Shown: positions 1 to 9,678 of the stretch, one piece after another
How the letters are laid out: every line of letters starts with the position of its first letter
How positions within the stretch are numbered: position 1 is the first letter of the stretch
Assembly: GCA_009380075.1 (NCBI GenBank)
Contig: WHSO01000015.1
Coordinates: forward strand, 1-60,208
Length of the DNA: 60,208 nucleotides
Origin: Alphaproteobacteria bacterium
Lineage (GTDB): Bacteria > Pseudomonadota > Alphaproteobacteria > SMXQ01
Direction of reading: 5' to 3'
Notes under the pieces: generated by a model
Databases searched by the model: none
Seen by the model: only the letters and a program-made list of their open reading frames with translations
Told to the model about the DNA's origin: nothing
Program-made: the position numbers and the translations under genes

Positions 1-1068
1 GGCGTCGCGGTGGCCGATGGCGTGGGCGGCGGCGGCAAGCGCGGAAAGCTGCTCCGGCCGGGCGAGGAGCTGGCGGAGCCTTGCGTCGAGGGCTTCCGGC
101 GTGAACTGCCGCTCGGGCATCAACTGGGCGGCACCGGCGGCCACCAGGGCTTGGGCGTTGGCGGTCTGGTGATCGTCGGTGGCCAAGGGGTAGGGCACCA
201 GGATGGCGGGGCGCCCGGCGCAGGTCAGCTCGGCGCAGGTCGAGGCGCCGGCGCGGCAGACGACCAGATGGGCGCGCCCAAGCCGTTCGGGGAGATCGGC
301 GAAGAAGCTCTCCACCTCGACCAAAAGGTCGGTGGCAGCGTAGGCCTTGCGCACGGCATCGAGGTCTTCGGGGCGGGCCTGCTGCGACACGTGCAGGCGC
401 GCGCGCAGCTCCACCGGCAGGCGCGCGAGGGTGTCGGGCACCACACGGGAGAAGACGCTCGCCCCCTGGCTGCCGCCGGTGATCAGCAGGTGAATGGGGC
501 CGTCGGCGTCCGGGGCGGCATAGGGGCGGTCGCGCAGGTTGCGGACCGCCTCGCGCACCGGGTTGCCGGTCAGCACCGCCTTGCGCGCGTCGCGGGAGCG
601 CAGGCGGGCGACCTCGGGGAAGGAGGTGGCGATGGCGGTCACGCGGCGGGCGAGCAGCCGGTTGGCACGGCCGAGCAGCGCGTTCTGCTCGTGCATCACC
701 GTGGGCACCGACAGGCTCCGGGCCGCCAGCATGGCCGGGACCGAGGTGTAGCCGCCGAACCCGACCACCACCGCCGGCCGGAGGCGGGCAAGCAGCCGGC
801 GCGCTTGCAGGCCGCCAAGGACGAGCTCCGCCACGCCCATGATCTTCAGCAGCAGGGACACGCCGGAGATGCGCCCGGCGCGAATGGCATGGGTATCGGC
901 GCCGCCGAGCGCGCCGGACCAGGTCGTGCCCCGCCGGTCGGTAACCAGCGCCAGGGCATAGCCGCGCTCGCGCAGTTCTCCGGCCAGCGCTTCGGCCGGG
1001 AAGACGTGCCCGCCGGTGCCGCCGGCGACCAGCACGATAAGGTGGCGCTGGGAGGTTTCGGGCGCCAT
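1..1068 (-). CDS. murG: MurG, lipid II-forming GlcNAc transferase (3' end outside window)
   Basis: Peripheral inner-membrane glycosyltransferase that adds GlcNAc from UDP-GlcNAc to lipid I, giving lipid II. The N-terminus reads MAPETSQRHLIVLVAGGTGG, with the glycine-rich GGTGGHVFPA loop typical of MurG. The middle carries VVGFGGYTS, HEQNALLGRANR and TGNPVR, and the later part has LLITGGSQGA and the donor-site stretch CRAGASTCAE. About 356 residues are visible and the gene runs off the left edge. The ATG lies 2 nt beyond the ftsW stop, with GGAGGT inside the end of ftsW as its ribosome site, so it is the downstream member of the dcw operon. Identity is secure; only the C-terminal end is missing. 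Confidence 0.96.
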   Translation of the reverse strand, partial: MAPETSQRHLIVLVAGGTGGHVFPAEALAGELRERGYALALVTDRRGTTWSGALGGADTHAIRAGRISGVSLLLKIMGVAELVLGGLQARRLLARLRPAVVVGFGGYTSVPAMLAARSLSVPTVMHEQNALLGRANRLLARRVTAIATSFPEVARLRSRDARKAVLTGNPVREAVRNLRDRPYAAPDADGPIHLLITGGSQGASVFSRVVPDTLARLPVELRARLHVSQQARPEDLDAVRKAYAATDLLVEVESFFADLPERLGRAHLVVCRAGASTCAELTCAGRPAILVPYPLATDDHQTANAQALVAAGAAQLMPERQFTPEALDARLRQLLARPEQLSALAAAAHAIGHRDA

Positions 1069-1070
1069 GC

Positions 1071-2192
1071 CTAGACCTCCTTCAATCCGACATGCCGGCG
1101 CGTGAGCGCGAGCACGAGTCCCATGGTCACGGCAATGCCGAGCAGCGAGGAGCCGCCGTAGGAAATGAACGGCAGCGTCATGCCCTTGGTGGGCATCAGG
1201 TTGAGGGTCGAGGCCATGTGGATCGCGGCCTGGGCGCCGAACTGGGTCAGCAGGCCGGTGACCGCGAGCAGCACGAACAGGTTGTGCGCCTCGAGCGAAC
1301 GGGCGATGCCGCGCAGCACGATGGCCGCGAACAGTGCCACGATCATCAGGCAGGCGAAGAAGCCGAGCTCCTCCCCCGCCACGGCGAAGATGAAATCGGA
1401 ATGGGCGTCGGGCAGGACCTCCTTCACCGTGCCCTCGCCGGGGCCGCGGCCGAACAGGCCGCCGTTCATGAAGGCCTCGAGCCCGGTCGCGACCTGGTAG
1501 CTGTCGCCCGACGCCGGATCGAGGAAGCGGTCGATGCGGCTGGCGAAATGGGGCAGGGAGTAATAGGCACCGATGGCGCCGCCCGCCGCGATGGCGATGC
1601 CGGCGGCGATCAGGTAGAGCGGCATGCCGCCGACAAAGAACTCGGCGAAGAAGATCGCCGTCACCAGCGCGGTCTGCCCCATGTCGGGCTGGGCCACCAG
1701 CAGCAGCACGGTGAGGCCGTACATGCCCATGGTGATGGACAGGCCGGGAAACCTCTCCGACGCCTTGGCTGTGGACATCAGCCAGGCGGCGGTGACGGCG
1801 AAGGCGGGCTTGACCAGTTCCGAGGGCTGCAGCGAGGCGCTGCCGAAGACGAGCCAGCGCCGCGCGCCCTTGATCTCGACCCCGACGAGCAGCGTCAGGG
1901 CCATCAGGACCAGCGCCGCGATGAACAGCAGGATGCCGACGCGACGCACGCCCCTGGGCTCGAGCATGGAAAGCCAGATCACCAGGACCACCGAGGGGAC
2001 GAGATAGGCGAGCTGCCGCTTGACGAAGTAATAGGAATCATACCCGATGCGGTCGGCGACCGCCGGGGAGGCGGCGAGTGTGAGCAGGATCCCGAAGCCG
2101 ATCAGCAGGCTGACGGCGGCCAGCGACCAGCGGTCCACGGTCCACCACCATCTCGCCAGATGTGACGTGTCGGTGCGGGCGAAGCCGATCAT
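1071..2192 (-). CDS. ftsW: FtsW, septal peptidoglycan polymerase (SEDS family)
   Basis: Polytopic SEDS glycosyltransferase that polymerises lipid II at the septum together with FtsI. The 373-residue protein has about ten hydrophobic segments starting near residue 24. It carries the SEDS hallmarks GARRWL, QPSELVK, QPDMGQT, HSDFIFAVAGEELGF (the Asp is the likely catalytic residue) and the C-terminal LPFISYGGSS. The ATG overlaps the murD stop by 4 nt (ATGA), indicating translational coupling. FtsW and RodA are close paralogs; the dcw position between murD and murG assigns this copy to division, and a separate rodA lies at the far end of the window. Confidence 0.96.
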   Translation of the reverse strand: MIGFARTDTSHLARWWWTVDRWSLAAVSLLIGFGILLTLAASPAVADRIGYDSYYFVKRQLAYLVPSVVLVIWLSMLEPRGVRRVGILLFIAALVLMALTLLVGVEIKGARRWLVFGSASLQPSELVKPAFAVTAAWLMSTAKASERFPGLSITMGMYGLTVLLLVAQPDMGQTALVTAIFFAEFFVGGMPLYLIAAGIAIAAGGAIGAYYSLPHFASRIDRFLDPASGDSYQVATGLEAFMNGGLFGRGPGEGTVKEVLPDAHSDFIFAVAGEELGFFACLMIVALFAAIVLRGIARSLEAHNLFVLLAVTGLLTQFGAQAAIHMASTLNLMPTKGMTLPFISYGGSSLLGIAVTMGLVLALTRRHVGLKEV

Positions 2193-3598
2193 GCTGCACC
2201 CCCCGGGACGTCGTCAGGCAGGTCCGCGACCAGCCGGCGGAAGGCGTCGCCGCGCGCCTCGAAATGGGCGAATTGGTCGAAGGAGGCGCAGGCCGGCGAC
2301 AGCAGCACCACGGCCTCGCCACCGGAAGCTTGCGCCGCCGCGTGGGCGGATCGGACCGCGGCGTCGAGGGTGCCCGACAGGGTATGCGCCACGCGGTCGC
2401 CGAGGGCGGCGGCGATTTCGGGCGCCGCCCGGCCGATCAGGTAGGCGTGGCGGATGCGGCCGAACCCGGGCGCGAGGGCGTCGAAGCCGCCGTCCTTCGC
2501 CAATCCGCCCGCGATCCAGAAGATGTTGTCGTAGCAGGAGATGGCGCGCAGCGCCGCCTCGACATTGGTCGCCTTCGAATCGTTGACATAGGCGACGGCG
2601 CCTATGTCGCGCAGATGCTCCTGGCGATGGGCGAGGCCGGGGTAGGACAGGAGCCCCCGGGCGATCGCTTCGGGGGCAAGGCCGAAGGCGAGCATGGCCG
2701 CGGTCGCCGCCGCGGCGTTCTGCCGGTTGTGGGTTCCCGGCAGGGTGCGGACGGCGAAGATGTCGGCGATGGTGCGGGGCGTTCCTTCGGTCGCGTCGAT
2801 GACGCGCCCGTTCTCGACATAGACGCCACCCGCGATCGCGCCGTCGGCGGAGATGGCGATGATCCGCACCTCCTCGCTGGTGCCGAGGCGCTCGGCGATG
2901 GCGCGGCAATTGGCGTCGTCGGCGCCGATCACGGCGATGGCGCGGGACCCGCGCAGCAGCCCGAACAGGCGCTCCTTGGCAGCGACGTAGCCGTCCATGC
3001 CGCCGTGGCGGTCGAGGTGGTCGGGGCTGATGTTGATCAGCACGGCGATGTCGAACCCGGCGGTGGCAATGCGTTCGAGCTGGTAGCTCGACAGTTCCAG
3101 GACATAGGTGCCGCCCGGGCCCTGGGGTGTGAGGCCGAGCGCCGACGGACCGAGGTTGCCGCCGACGGAGCACGGTACCCCGGCGGTCGTCAGGATGTGG
3201 CCGATCAGCGCCGTGACGGTGGACTTGCCGTTGGTGCCGGTGACGCCGATCACGCGCGCGCGCGTATCCGCGTCCATGTTCGCGCCGAGGAGGAGGTCGA
3301 TGTCGCACAGGATCGGGATGCCCGCCGCGCGCGCCCGCAGCGCCAGCGGATGGGGCGCCGGGAACGTATGGGGAATACCCGGCGACAGAAGGAGCGCGCG
3401 GGCCGTGCTGAGGTCGGCTTCACGCAGGTCGGTGAGTGTCACGCCCCGCTTCGCCGCCGCCTCGCGCCGCGCCGCGTCGTCGTCCCAGGCGAGCACGCGC
3501 GCGCCGGCGCGGGCGAGCGCCTCGGCCGTGGCGAGGCCCGAGGCGCCGAGACCCATGACGGCGTAGGTCCTTCCCGAGGTGGACGCGAGCTCGATCAT
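2189..3598 (-). CDS. murD: MurD, UDP-MurNAc-L-Ala:D-Glu ligase
   Basis: Cytoplasmic Mur ligase that adds D-glutamate to UDP-MurNAc-L-alanine using ATP. It has 469 residues, the usual length. The N-terminal nucleotide-sugar fold starts with VMGLGASGLATAEAL. The ATP loop GVTGTNGKSTV lies near residues 118-128, followed by LELSSYQLE and NISPDHLDRH of the central domain. The ligase C-terminal domain contains YVNDSKATNVEAA and the closing LLSPACASFDQF motif diagnostic of MurD. It is coupled to ftsW by a 4-nt overlap and starts 7 nt after the mraY stop. Confidence 0.97.
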   Translation of the reverse strand: MIELASTSGRTYAVMGLGASGLATAEALARAGARVLAWDDDAARREAAAKRGVTLTDLREADLSTARALLLSPGIPHTFPAPHPLALRARAAGIPILCDIDLLLGANMDADTRARVIGVTGTNGKSTVTALIGHILTTAGVPCSVGGNLGPSALGLTPQGPGGTYVLELSSYQLERIATAGFDIAVLINISPDHLDRHGGMDGYVAAKERLFGLLRGSRAIAVIGADDANCRAIAERLGTSEEVRIIAISADGAIAGGVYVENGRVIDATEGTPRTIADIFAVRTLPGTHNRQNAAAATAAMLAFGLAPEAIARGLLSYPGLAHRQEHLRDIGAVAYVNDSKATNVEAALRAISCYDNIFWIAGGLAKDGGFDALAPGFGRIRHAYLIGRAAPEIAAALGDRVAHTLSGTLDAAVRSAHAAAQASGGEAVVLLSPACASFDQFAHFEARGDAFRRLVADLPDDVPGGAA

Positions 3599-3605
3599 GC
3601 CCTCC

Positions 3606-4694
3606 TCAGCGCAGCTTCAGCGTGGACAGTCCGATCAGCGCGAGAATGAACGCGATGATCCAGAACCGGATGACGATGGTGGGCTCGGCCCAGCCCTTCT
3701 GTTCGAAGTGGTGGTGCAGCGGCGCCATGCGGAAGACGCGCCGCCCGGTCAGCTTGAACGAGATCACCTGGACGATGACCGACACCGTTTCCAGCACGAA
3801 CAGTCCGCCGATCATGATCAGCACCAGCTCGTGCTTGGTGATGACGCTGATGGCACCGAGCGCGCCGCCCACAGACAGCGATCCGGTATCGCCCATGAAC
3901 ACCATGGCGGGCGGTGCGTTGAACCACAGGAATCCGAGCGACGCGCCGACCAGCGCGCCGCAGAAGACCATCAGTTCGCCCGAGCCGGAGACGAAATGCA
4001 GCTGCAGGTAATTGGCGAAAACGGTGTTGCCGACCAGATAGCTGATCAGCGCGAAACAGCCCGCCGCGATCATCACCGGAACGATGGCGAGTCCGTCGAG
4101 GCCGTCCGTCAGGTTGACCGCGTTCGACGCGCCGACCATGACGATCACGGCGAAGGCGGGGAAGAACCAGCCGAGGTTGATCAGCACCGCTTTGAGGAAC
4201 GGCACAGCCAGCGCGTCGCTGAGCGGCGCCGGCGTGATCCTCATGACCCAGAGCGCGGCGATCAGCGCCACCGTGATTTCCAGCAACAGGCGCAGCCTGC
4301 CCGGCAGGCCCTTGTGGTTGCGCCGGGTCAGCTTGAGGTAATCGTCGGCGAAGCCGACCGCGCCGAAGCCCACGGTGACGAGCAGGACCGCCCAGACGTA
4401 CTGGTTGGTGAGATCCGCCCACAGCAGGGTCGCCACCGACAGGCCGAGCAGGATGATGAAGCCGCCCATTGTCGGCGTGCCCATTTTGGTCAGGAGGTGG
4501 GACTCCGGCCCGTCCGTCCGGATCGGCTGGCCGTGGACCTGGCGTGCCTTGAGCCAGCGGATCACCGCCGGGCCGCACAGGAAGCAGACGACGAGAGCGG
4601 TCATCACCGCGCCCCCGGTACGGAAGGTGATGTAACGGAAGAGGTTGAGGACGCTGACGTCGCTGGCCAGCGGCGACAGGAGGTTATAGAGCAT
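3606..4694 (-). CDS. mraY: MraY, phospho-MurNAc-pentapeptide transferase
   Basis: Integral-membrane enzyme that transfers phospho-MurNAc-pentapeptide from UDP to undecaprenyl phosphate, making lipid I. The 362-residue protein has about ten membrane segments. Signature motifs are all present: the cytoplasmic loop TPTMGG, the paired aspartates in [21 protein letters not shown], the MGDTGSL stretch and the HHHFE motif near the C-terminus. It lies between murF and murD in the usual dcw order, 17 nt downstream of murF. Nothing is unusual about it. Confidence 0.97.
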   Translation of the reverse strand: MLYNLLSPLASDVSVLNLFRYITFRTGGAVMTALVVCFLCGPAVIRWLKARQVHGQPIRTDGPESHLLTKMGTPTMGGFIILLGLSVATLLWADLTNQYVWAVLLVTVGFGAVGFADDYLKLTRRNHKGLPGRLRLLLEITVALIAALWVMRITPAPLSDALAVPFLKAVLINLGWFFPAFAVIVMVGASNAVNLTDGLDGLAIVPVMIAAGCFALISYLVGNTVFANYLQLHFVSGSGELMVFCGALVGASLGFLWFNAPPAMVFMGDTGSLSVGGALGAISVITKHELVLIMIGGLFVLETVSVIVQVISFKLTGRRVFRMAPLHHHFEQKGWAEPTIVIRFWIIAFILALIGLSTLKLR

Positions 4695-4711
4695 GCGCTG
4701 CGGACTCCCCC

Positions 4712-6151
4712 TCAGTGGCCGGTGACGGCGTGCTCGGCATCGGCGCCCGGCGCGGCAAGCGCGCGCACGACGATGCCCAGCTTCTGACTGTTCGATCCCT
4801 TGACCAGCACCACGTCGCCGTCGCGCAGCAGATGCGTGAGCAGCGGTATCAGGTCCTCCGCCCGCGCGGCGTGGCCGCCGCGATGGCCACGTGGCAGAGC
4901 GTCGTAGAGGTGCATCATGTTGTCGCCGGTCGTCAGAACCACGTCGACGCCGGAATCGGCGAGGTCATCGGCAAGCTCGGCATGGGCGCGCGCCGAACCG
5001 TGGCCGAGCTCCAGCATGTCACCGAGGACCGCGATGCGGCGGCCGCCGGCGCCGGGTGACGCCTGGCCCAGGACCTTGAAGGCGGCGCGCATGGAGGCGG
5101 GCGAGGCGTTGTAGGAATCGTCGATCACCAGCGCCGCGCCGCCGTCGGGCAGGGCAATGCGCAGGCGCTTGCCGCGGCCCGCGGGCGCCTCCATGGCGCC
5201 GAGCGCGACCCCTGCGGCGCCGACATCGGCGCCCAGCACCTTGACCGTAGCAAGTACCGCCATGGCGTTGACGGCGTTGTGGCGACCGGTCAGGGCGAGG
5301 GTGAAATCGAGGCGTTCGCCCATGACGTCGGCCGTCACCCGTGACGGCACACCCGCTTCGTAGGCGATCAGACGGACATCGGCATCGTCGTGGGCGCCGA
5401 AGGATACGATATGGGCGATGGAACGGCCTGCCGCTTCCGCCGCCAGAAGGTCGAAAAAGCGGCTGTCGCGATTGAGAATCGCCGTGCCGCGCCGGCGCAG
5501 CCCGTCGAAGACCTCCGCCTTGGCGCGGGCGATGTCCTCGACCGAATCGAAAAACTCGAGATGCACCGCCTCGACCGTAGTGACGATCGCGACATCGGGG
5601 CGCACCATGCGTGCCAGCGGCGTAATCTCGCCGGCATGGTTCATGCCGATCTCGTAGACGCCGAAGGCGGCATCGCGCGGCATGCGCGCGAGCGACAGCG
5701 GAACGCCCCACAGGTTGTTGAGGTTGCCGACCGTGGCCGCGACCTTGCCGGACGGCTGCAGCGCCGCGGCGAGCGCTTCCTTGGTCGATGTCTTGCCGAC
5801 GCTTCCGGTCACGGCGACGCGCTGCGCGTCCGAGCGCTGGCGTGCGGAGCGCGCGAGCTTCCGGAGCGCGGAATAGGTGTCGTCGATGATGAGCAGCGGC
5901 TTGCGGTCGGGGTGACGGCGCGGGATGCGGCTGATCAGCGCACAGGCGGCGCCGTTGGCGAAGGCCTGGTCGACGAAGTCATGGGCGTCGAAGTGCGGGC
6001 CGCGTACGGCGACGAAGAGATCGCCCTCGACTACCGTACGGCTGTCGATCGAAACGCCGGTGGCCTGCCACGGGCGGGTCGAATGGCCGCCGGTTGCGTC
6101 GTCGGCTTCAGCCTGCGTCCACAGGACGTCGCGTGCGGCGGCCGTCGTCAT
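4712..6151 (-). CDS. murF: MurF, UDP-MurNAc-tripeptide:D-Ala-D-Ala ligase
   Basis: Cytoplasmic Mur ligase that attaches D-Ala-D-Ala to UDP-MurNAc-tripeptide. About 479 residues. The N-terminal domain contains GVSIDSRTV, the ATP loop is [14 protein letters not shown], and the MurF-typical [23 protein letters not shown] and [13 protein letters not shown] follow. The C-terminus has VLGDMLELG and [11 protein letters not shown] chose the ATG that overlaps the murE stop by 4 nt over one five codons upstream, because coupling of this kind is repeated throughout the operon. Confidence 0.96.
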   Translation of the reverse strand: MTTAAARDVLWTQAEADDATGGHSTRPWQATGVSIDSRTVVEGDLFVAVRGPHFDAHDFVDQAFANGAACALISRIPRRHPDRKPLLIIDDTYSALRKLARSARQRSDAQRVAVTGSVGKTSTKEALAAALQPSGKVAATVGNLNNLWGVPLSLARMPRDAAFGVYEIGMNHAGEITPLARMVRPDVAIVTTVEAVHLEFFDSVEDIARAKAEVFDGLRRRGTAILNRDSRFFDLLAAEAAGRSIAHIVSFGAHDDADVRLIAYEAGVPSRVTADVMGERLDFTLALTGRHNAVNAMAVLATVKVLGADVGAAGVALGAMEAPAGRGKRLRIALPDGGAALVIDDSYNASPASMRAAFKVLGQASPGAGGRRIAVLGDMLELGHGSARAHAELADDLADSGVDVVLTTGDNMMHLYDALPRGHRGGHAARAEDLIPLLTHLLRDGDVVLVKGSNSQKLGIVVRALAAPGADAEHAVTGH

Positions 6152-7653
6152 CGCCCGCCCTCGCATTCGGCGATGGCGCGACGGACGGCGTCGGCATCGA
6201 AGAACGGCAGGGTACGATCGCCGACGATCTGTCCGCGCTCGTGGCCCTTGCCGGCGACTACCAGAACGTCGCTGGCGGCGAGCGATCCGACCGCCGCGCG
6301 GATGGCGTCGCCGCGGTCGCCGATCTCGCGCGCGCGTCCGTCGGTGCCGGCCAGGACCTCGCGCCGGATGGCGGCGGCATCCTCGGTGCGCGGATTGTCG
6401 TCAGTGACGATGACGCTGTCGGCGGCGCGCGAGGCGATGCGGCCCATCTCGGGACGCTTGCCGCGGTCGCGGTCGCCGCCGCAGCCGAAGACAACGACGA
6501 GCCGTCCGCGCGCATGGGGCCGGAGGCTCGCCAGCACGTTGGCGAGCGCATCGGGCGTATGGGCATAATCGACGAAGACGGCGGCGCCGTTGGCCCGTGC
6601 GCCCACCAGCTCCATGCGGCCCGGCGCGCCCTTGAGTCCGCCGACCGCGTCAAGGGCGTCGTCCGCCGATGCGCCCGTGGCGATGGCGAGGCCCACGGCG
6701 CAGGCGACGTTGTGCAACTGGAATCCGCCCACCAGCGGCACATGCAGGTCGCGGTCGCGCCCGGCGACGGCGAAGGTGGCCATCTGGCCGAGCCCGTGGG
6801 CGCGGGCGCGCCGGATGCCGACGTCTTGGCCCGAGGCGCCGTAACCGATCACGCGCTGGCCGCGCCGCGCGGCGATGGCGGCAAGCGCGGCGTACTGCGG
6901 GATGTCGGCGTTGATTACCGCGAAGCCGTCGGCCGGCAGCAGTTCCGAAAACAGCCGCGCCTTGGCGGCGAAGTAGTTTTCTTCGGTCCCGTGGTAGTCG
7001 AGGTGATCGCGGGTCAGGTTGGTGAAGGCGGCCGCGGTCAGACGCACCCCGTCGAGGCGGAACTGCTCGATGCCGTGGGACGACGCTTCCATGCACAGGT
7101 GGGTGGCGCCCGCGCGTGCGATCCGCGCCAGCGTTGCATGCAGATGCGCCGGGTCGGGCGTGGTCAGTGCGCCCGGCTCCTCGATCCCCGGCGCACTGAC
7201 GCCGAGGGTGCCGAGCGACGCCGCCCCGCGGCCGAGATGTGTCCAGATCTGGCGGGTGAAGCTGGCGACCGAGGTCTTGCCGTTGGTGCCGGTGACGGCG
7301 GCGATGACATCGGGCTGGGCATCATAGAAGCGCGCCGCCATCAGGGCGAAGCGGCGTCGCGGTTCGGTATCCTCGATGACGGGCAGGGCGTCGAGGCCCG
7401 GAACCTCGCGCACCGGCAATTGCCCTGCGGTGCCGGCCGGGGCGAGAAGGGCCCGCGCGCCGCGCCGGACGGCATCGGCGATGAAGGCGCGGCCGTCGTG
7501 GGCATGACCCGGCAGCGCGGCAAAGAGGTATCCGGGCCGGACCTCGCGCGAATCGGACGCGAGGCCCGTGATGTCGACGTTCGTCGCTGCCTCTCCCCGT
7601 GCCAATACCGTTCCTTCGCCGCCAATCAGGTCAGTAAGACGCAACTTGTTCAC
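6148..7653 (-). CDS. murE: MurE, UDP-MurNAc-L-Ala-D-Glu:meso-DAP ligase
   Basis: Cytoplasmic ligase adding the third stem-peptide residue. The motif DDNPRTED carries the DNPR signature that selects meso-diaminopimelate, as expected in a Gram-negative. Other landmarks are GLASDSREV, the ATP loop TGTNGKTSVASF, MEASSHGIEQ, NLTRDHLDYHG and FVDYAHTPDAL. The open frame continues far upstream inside ftsI, but homology starts at a GTG giving (M)NKLRLTDLIGG, about 501 residues, overlapping the ftsI 3' end by 23 nt. That start is inferred from the family's usual N-terminus, so it is a little less certain than the gene itself. Confidence 0.94.
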   Translation of the reverse strand: MNKLRLTDLIGGEGTVLARGEAATNVDITGLASDSREVRPGYLFAALPGHAHDGRAFIADAVRRGARALLAPAGTAGQLPVREVPGLDALPVIEDTEPRRRFALMAARFYDAQPDVIAAVTGTNGKTSVASFTRQIWTHLGRGAASLGTLGVSAPGIEEPGALTTPDPAHLHATLARIARAGATHLCMEASSHGIEQFRLDGVRLTAAAFTNLTRDHLDYHGTEENYFAAKARLFSELLPADGFAVINADIPQYAALAAIAARRGQRVIGYGASGQDVGIRRARAHGLGQMATFAVAGRDRDLHVPLVGGFQLHNVACAVGLAIATGASADDALDAVGGLKGAPGRMELVGARANGAAVFVDYAHTPDALANVLASLRPHARGRLVVVFGCGGDRDRGKRPEMGRIASRAADSVIVTDDNPRTEDAAAIRREVLAGTDGRAREIGDRGDAIRAAVGSLAASDVLVVAGKGHERGQIVGDRTLPFFDADAVRRAIAECEGGR

Positions 7654-9373
7654 CCGGTCGCCGGCCCCTGGATGTCGGTTTTCTTTTGGCCGAGGGAAGG
7701 TCGAGGTGAAGCGCCCGCGTGATTTCGGGGGAGTCCTCGTCCTGGGGCGTGACGCCGAGCAGGGGCGCCGCGCGCCGGACGACATTGCTGACGACCGGTG
7801 CCGCGACCCAGCCGCCGGTGGCGTAGCCCATCGACCGCGCGTTGCCGTGCGGCTCATCGACGATGACGAGGACGATATAGCGGGGATCGTTGATCGGAAA
7901 CGCGCCGGCGAAGGACGAAACCAGCGCCTTGGCGCGGTAGCCGGCGCCACCGGTCTTTTCCGCGGTGCCGGTCTTGCCGCCGACGACGTAGCCCTTGGCC
8001 TCGGCCTTGCCGCCGGTGCCCTCGGAGACGACGAGGCGCATCAGGCGGCGCATGTCGCGCGAGGTCTGCTCCTTCAGGATACGCTTGCCCTTCGGCGGCT
8101 CGTCCTTGAGGGACGCCAGCAGCGTCGCATGCGGCAGCACGCCGCCGTTGACGACGGCGGCGGTGGCCTGAGCGACCTGCACCGGCGTCACGGCAATGCC
8201 GTGGCCGTAGGAGATGGTCATGGTGTTGATTTCGCGCCACGGCGAGGGAATGAGCGGCGCCCCCACTTCCGGCAGTTCGATGGTCGCGGGAGTCATCAGG
8301 CCGAAGCGGCGCAGGTACTCCTGCTGGCGCTGGGTGCCGAGGTCGAGCGCCATCTTCACCGCGCCGATGTTCGACGAATATATGAAGATCTCGGGCACGC
8401 TGAGCCAGCGGTTCTTGGCGTGGAAGTCGCTGATGATGAAGCGCGCGATGCGGATGGGTTTCGATGCGTCGTAGCCGCGCTTCATGCCCGTCGTGCCCGC
8501 GTCGAGCGCCATCGCCGTGGAGAAGATCTTGAAGGTCGATCCCATTTCGTAGACGCCCAGTGTGCTGCGGTTGAACGCGGCTTTCTGGGGGATCGCGCTG
8601 GGGAGGTTCGGGTCGAAGTCGGGCAGCGACACCATGGCGACGATCTCGCCGGTGTTCGCGTCCATCACCATGCCGGCCGCGCCCTCGGCGCGGAAGCGCG
8701 TCACCACGGCCTCCAGTTCCTGGTGCAGGACGTGCTGGACGCGCGAATCGAGCGACAGCCGCAGCGGCGAATTGCCCGACCGCAGGACGTCATCGAAGCT
8801 CTTTTCGATACCGGCGAGTCCGGTGCCGTCGGTGCCGGCGAAGCCGAGCACATGGGCGAGCACACGTCCCTGCGGGTAGATGCGGCGCTCCTCGCGCTGG
8901 AAGTAGAGTCCCGGAATGCCGGCGGTGTTGACCGCGTATTGCTGCTTCGGCGTGAGGTGGCGCTTGATCCAGACGAAGGAGCGGTCGGACGTGAGCTTGC
9001 CCAGGACCTCGGCGGCGGCGATGCCGGGCAGCGCGCGCGCGAGCTTCGCCGCCGCCTCGCGGGCGTCGAGCACCTGGTGCGGGTTGGCGTAGAGAGACGC
9101 GGTGTTGAGCGACGTCGCCAGCAGCACGCCGTTGCGGTCGACGATATCGGCGCGCCCGGCGGCGAAGGCCGGGGTGCGCTTGGCGGCGGCGAGCTTGGGC
9201 TCGCCCGCCGGCTTGACGATGGTGACGTCGGCCAGGCGAAGGCCGATGGCGACGAACGCGAGGGAGAACAGCGCGCCGGTGACGAGGAGCCGCGTGCGCC
9301 CCGTCTCCAGCGCCTGCTTCGCCGCGCCTTCAAGCGCGGTGCGGGGATGGTGGGGGGCAAGTCCGCCGTTCAT
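7631..9373 (-). CDS. ftsI: FtsI / PBP3, septal peptidoglycan transpeptidase
   Basis: Class B penicillin-binding protein that cross-links septal peptidoglycan as partner of FtsW. About 580 residues. A short cytoplasmic N-terminus is followed by one membrane segment near residues 28-46 (LLVTGALFSLAFVAIGLRLA). Then come the dimerisation domain, which begins with GRADIVDRNGVLLA, and the transpeptidase domain with active-site STFK, the SSN motif in YSSNIGA and KTGTAEKTGG. The ATG overlaps the ftsL stop by 4 nt. A basic, Arg-rich C-terminal tail is present. A second class B PBP (mrdA) near the other end of the window serves elongation. Confidence 0.96.
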   Translation of the reverse strand: MNGGLAPHHPRTALEGAAKQALETGRTRLLVTGALFSLAFVAIGLRLADVTIVKPAGEPKLAAAKRTPAFAAGRADIVDRNGVLLATSLNTASLYANPHQVLDAREAAAKLARALPGIAAAEVLGKLTSDRSFVWIKRHLTPKQQYAVNTAGIPGLYFQREERRIYPQGRVLAHVLGFAGTDGTGLAGIEKSFDDVLRSGNSPLRLSLDSRVQHVLHQELEAVVTRFRAEGAAGMVMDANTGEIVAMVSLPDFDPNLPSAIPQKAAFNRSTLGVYEMGSTFKIFSTAMALDAGTTGMKRGYDASKPIRIARFIISDFHAKNRWLSVPEIFIYSSNIGAVKMALDLGTQRQQEYLRRFGLMTPATIELPEVGAPLIPSPWREINTMTISYGHGIAVTPVQVAQATAAVVNGGVLPHATLLASLKDEPPKGKRILKEQTSRDMRRLMRLVVSEGTGGKAEAKGYVVGGKTGTAEKTGGAGYRAKALVSSFAGAFPINDPRYIVLVIVDEPHGNARSMGYATGGWVAAPVVSNVVRRAAPLLGVTPQDEDSPEITRALHLDLPSAKRKPTSRGRRPGEQVASY

Positions 9374-9678
9374 CGTGATTCCTCCGGGGTGTCGCGCGGG
9401 GTGTCGCGGGCCGGCAGGTCGTCGAGGATCCCGAACTGTGCCGGTGATACGGGGACGAGGCCGAGCAGCCTGCGGTTGAGGTCTTCGAGCCTCTCGGGCC
9501 GGTTGAGGTAGGCCCACTCGGCGCGCAGCACGTGGAGCTGTTCCTGTTCATGGACGATCCGGGAATTCAGCTGTGTGACTTCCTCCTCCAGCGCCTGGAC
9601 CTTGTACTTGACGTGAAACAGGCCGAATCCCACCGCCGCCACGAGGGCGATCCAGAACAGGGTGGCGCGTCCCCTCAC
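9370..9678 (-). CDS. ftsL: FtsL-like bitopic division protein
   Basis: Small division protein of 102 residues that bridges FtsQ/FtsB to FtsW/FtsI. It has one membrane segment (about residues 5-22, [17 protein letters not shown]), then a heptad-rich coiled coil ([21 protein letters not shown]) and the conserved end [17 protein letters not shown] seen in alphaproteobacterial FtsL. It starts at a GTG whose last two bases and following A form the rsmH stop (GTGA overlap), and its own stop overlaps the ftsI start. Sequence conservation in FtsL is weak, so the call rests on size, topology, tail motif and its place between rsmH and ftsI. Confidence 0.9.
   Translation of the reverse strand: MRGRATLFWIALVAAVGFGLFHVKYKVQALEEEVTQLNSRIVHEQEQLHVLRAEWAYLNRPERLEDLNRRLLGLVPVSPAQFGILDDLPARDTPRDTPEESR

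Noticed and set aside
10-1074. Long + strand open frame opposite murG
   Set aside because: Composition is Gly/Arg/Gln-rich with no domain; it mirrors the codon structure of the real minus-strand gene. The same holds for long antisense frames opposite ftsW, murD, murE, ftsI, oxoprolinase, fumarase and others.
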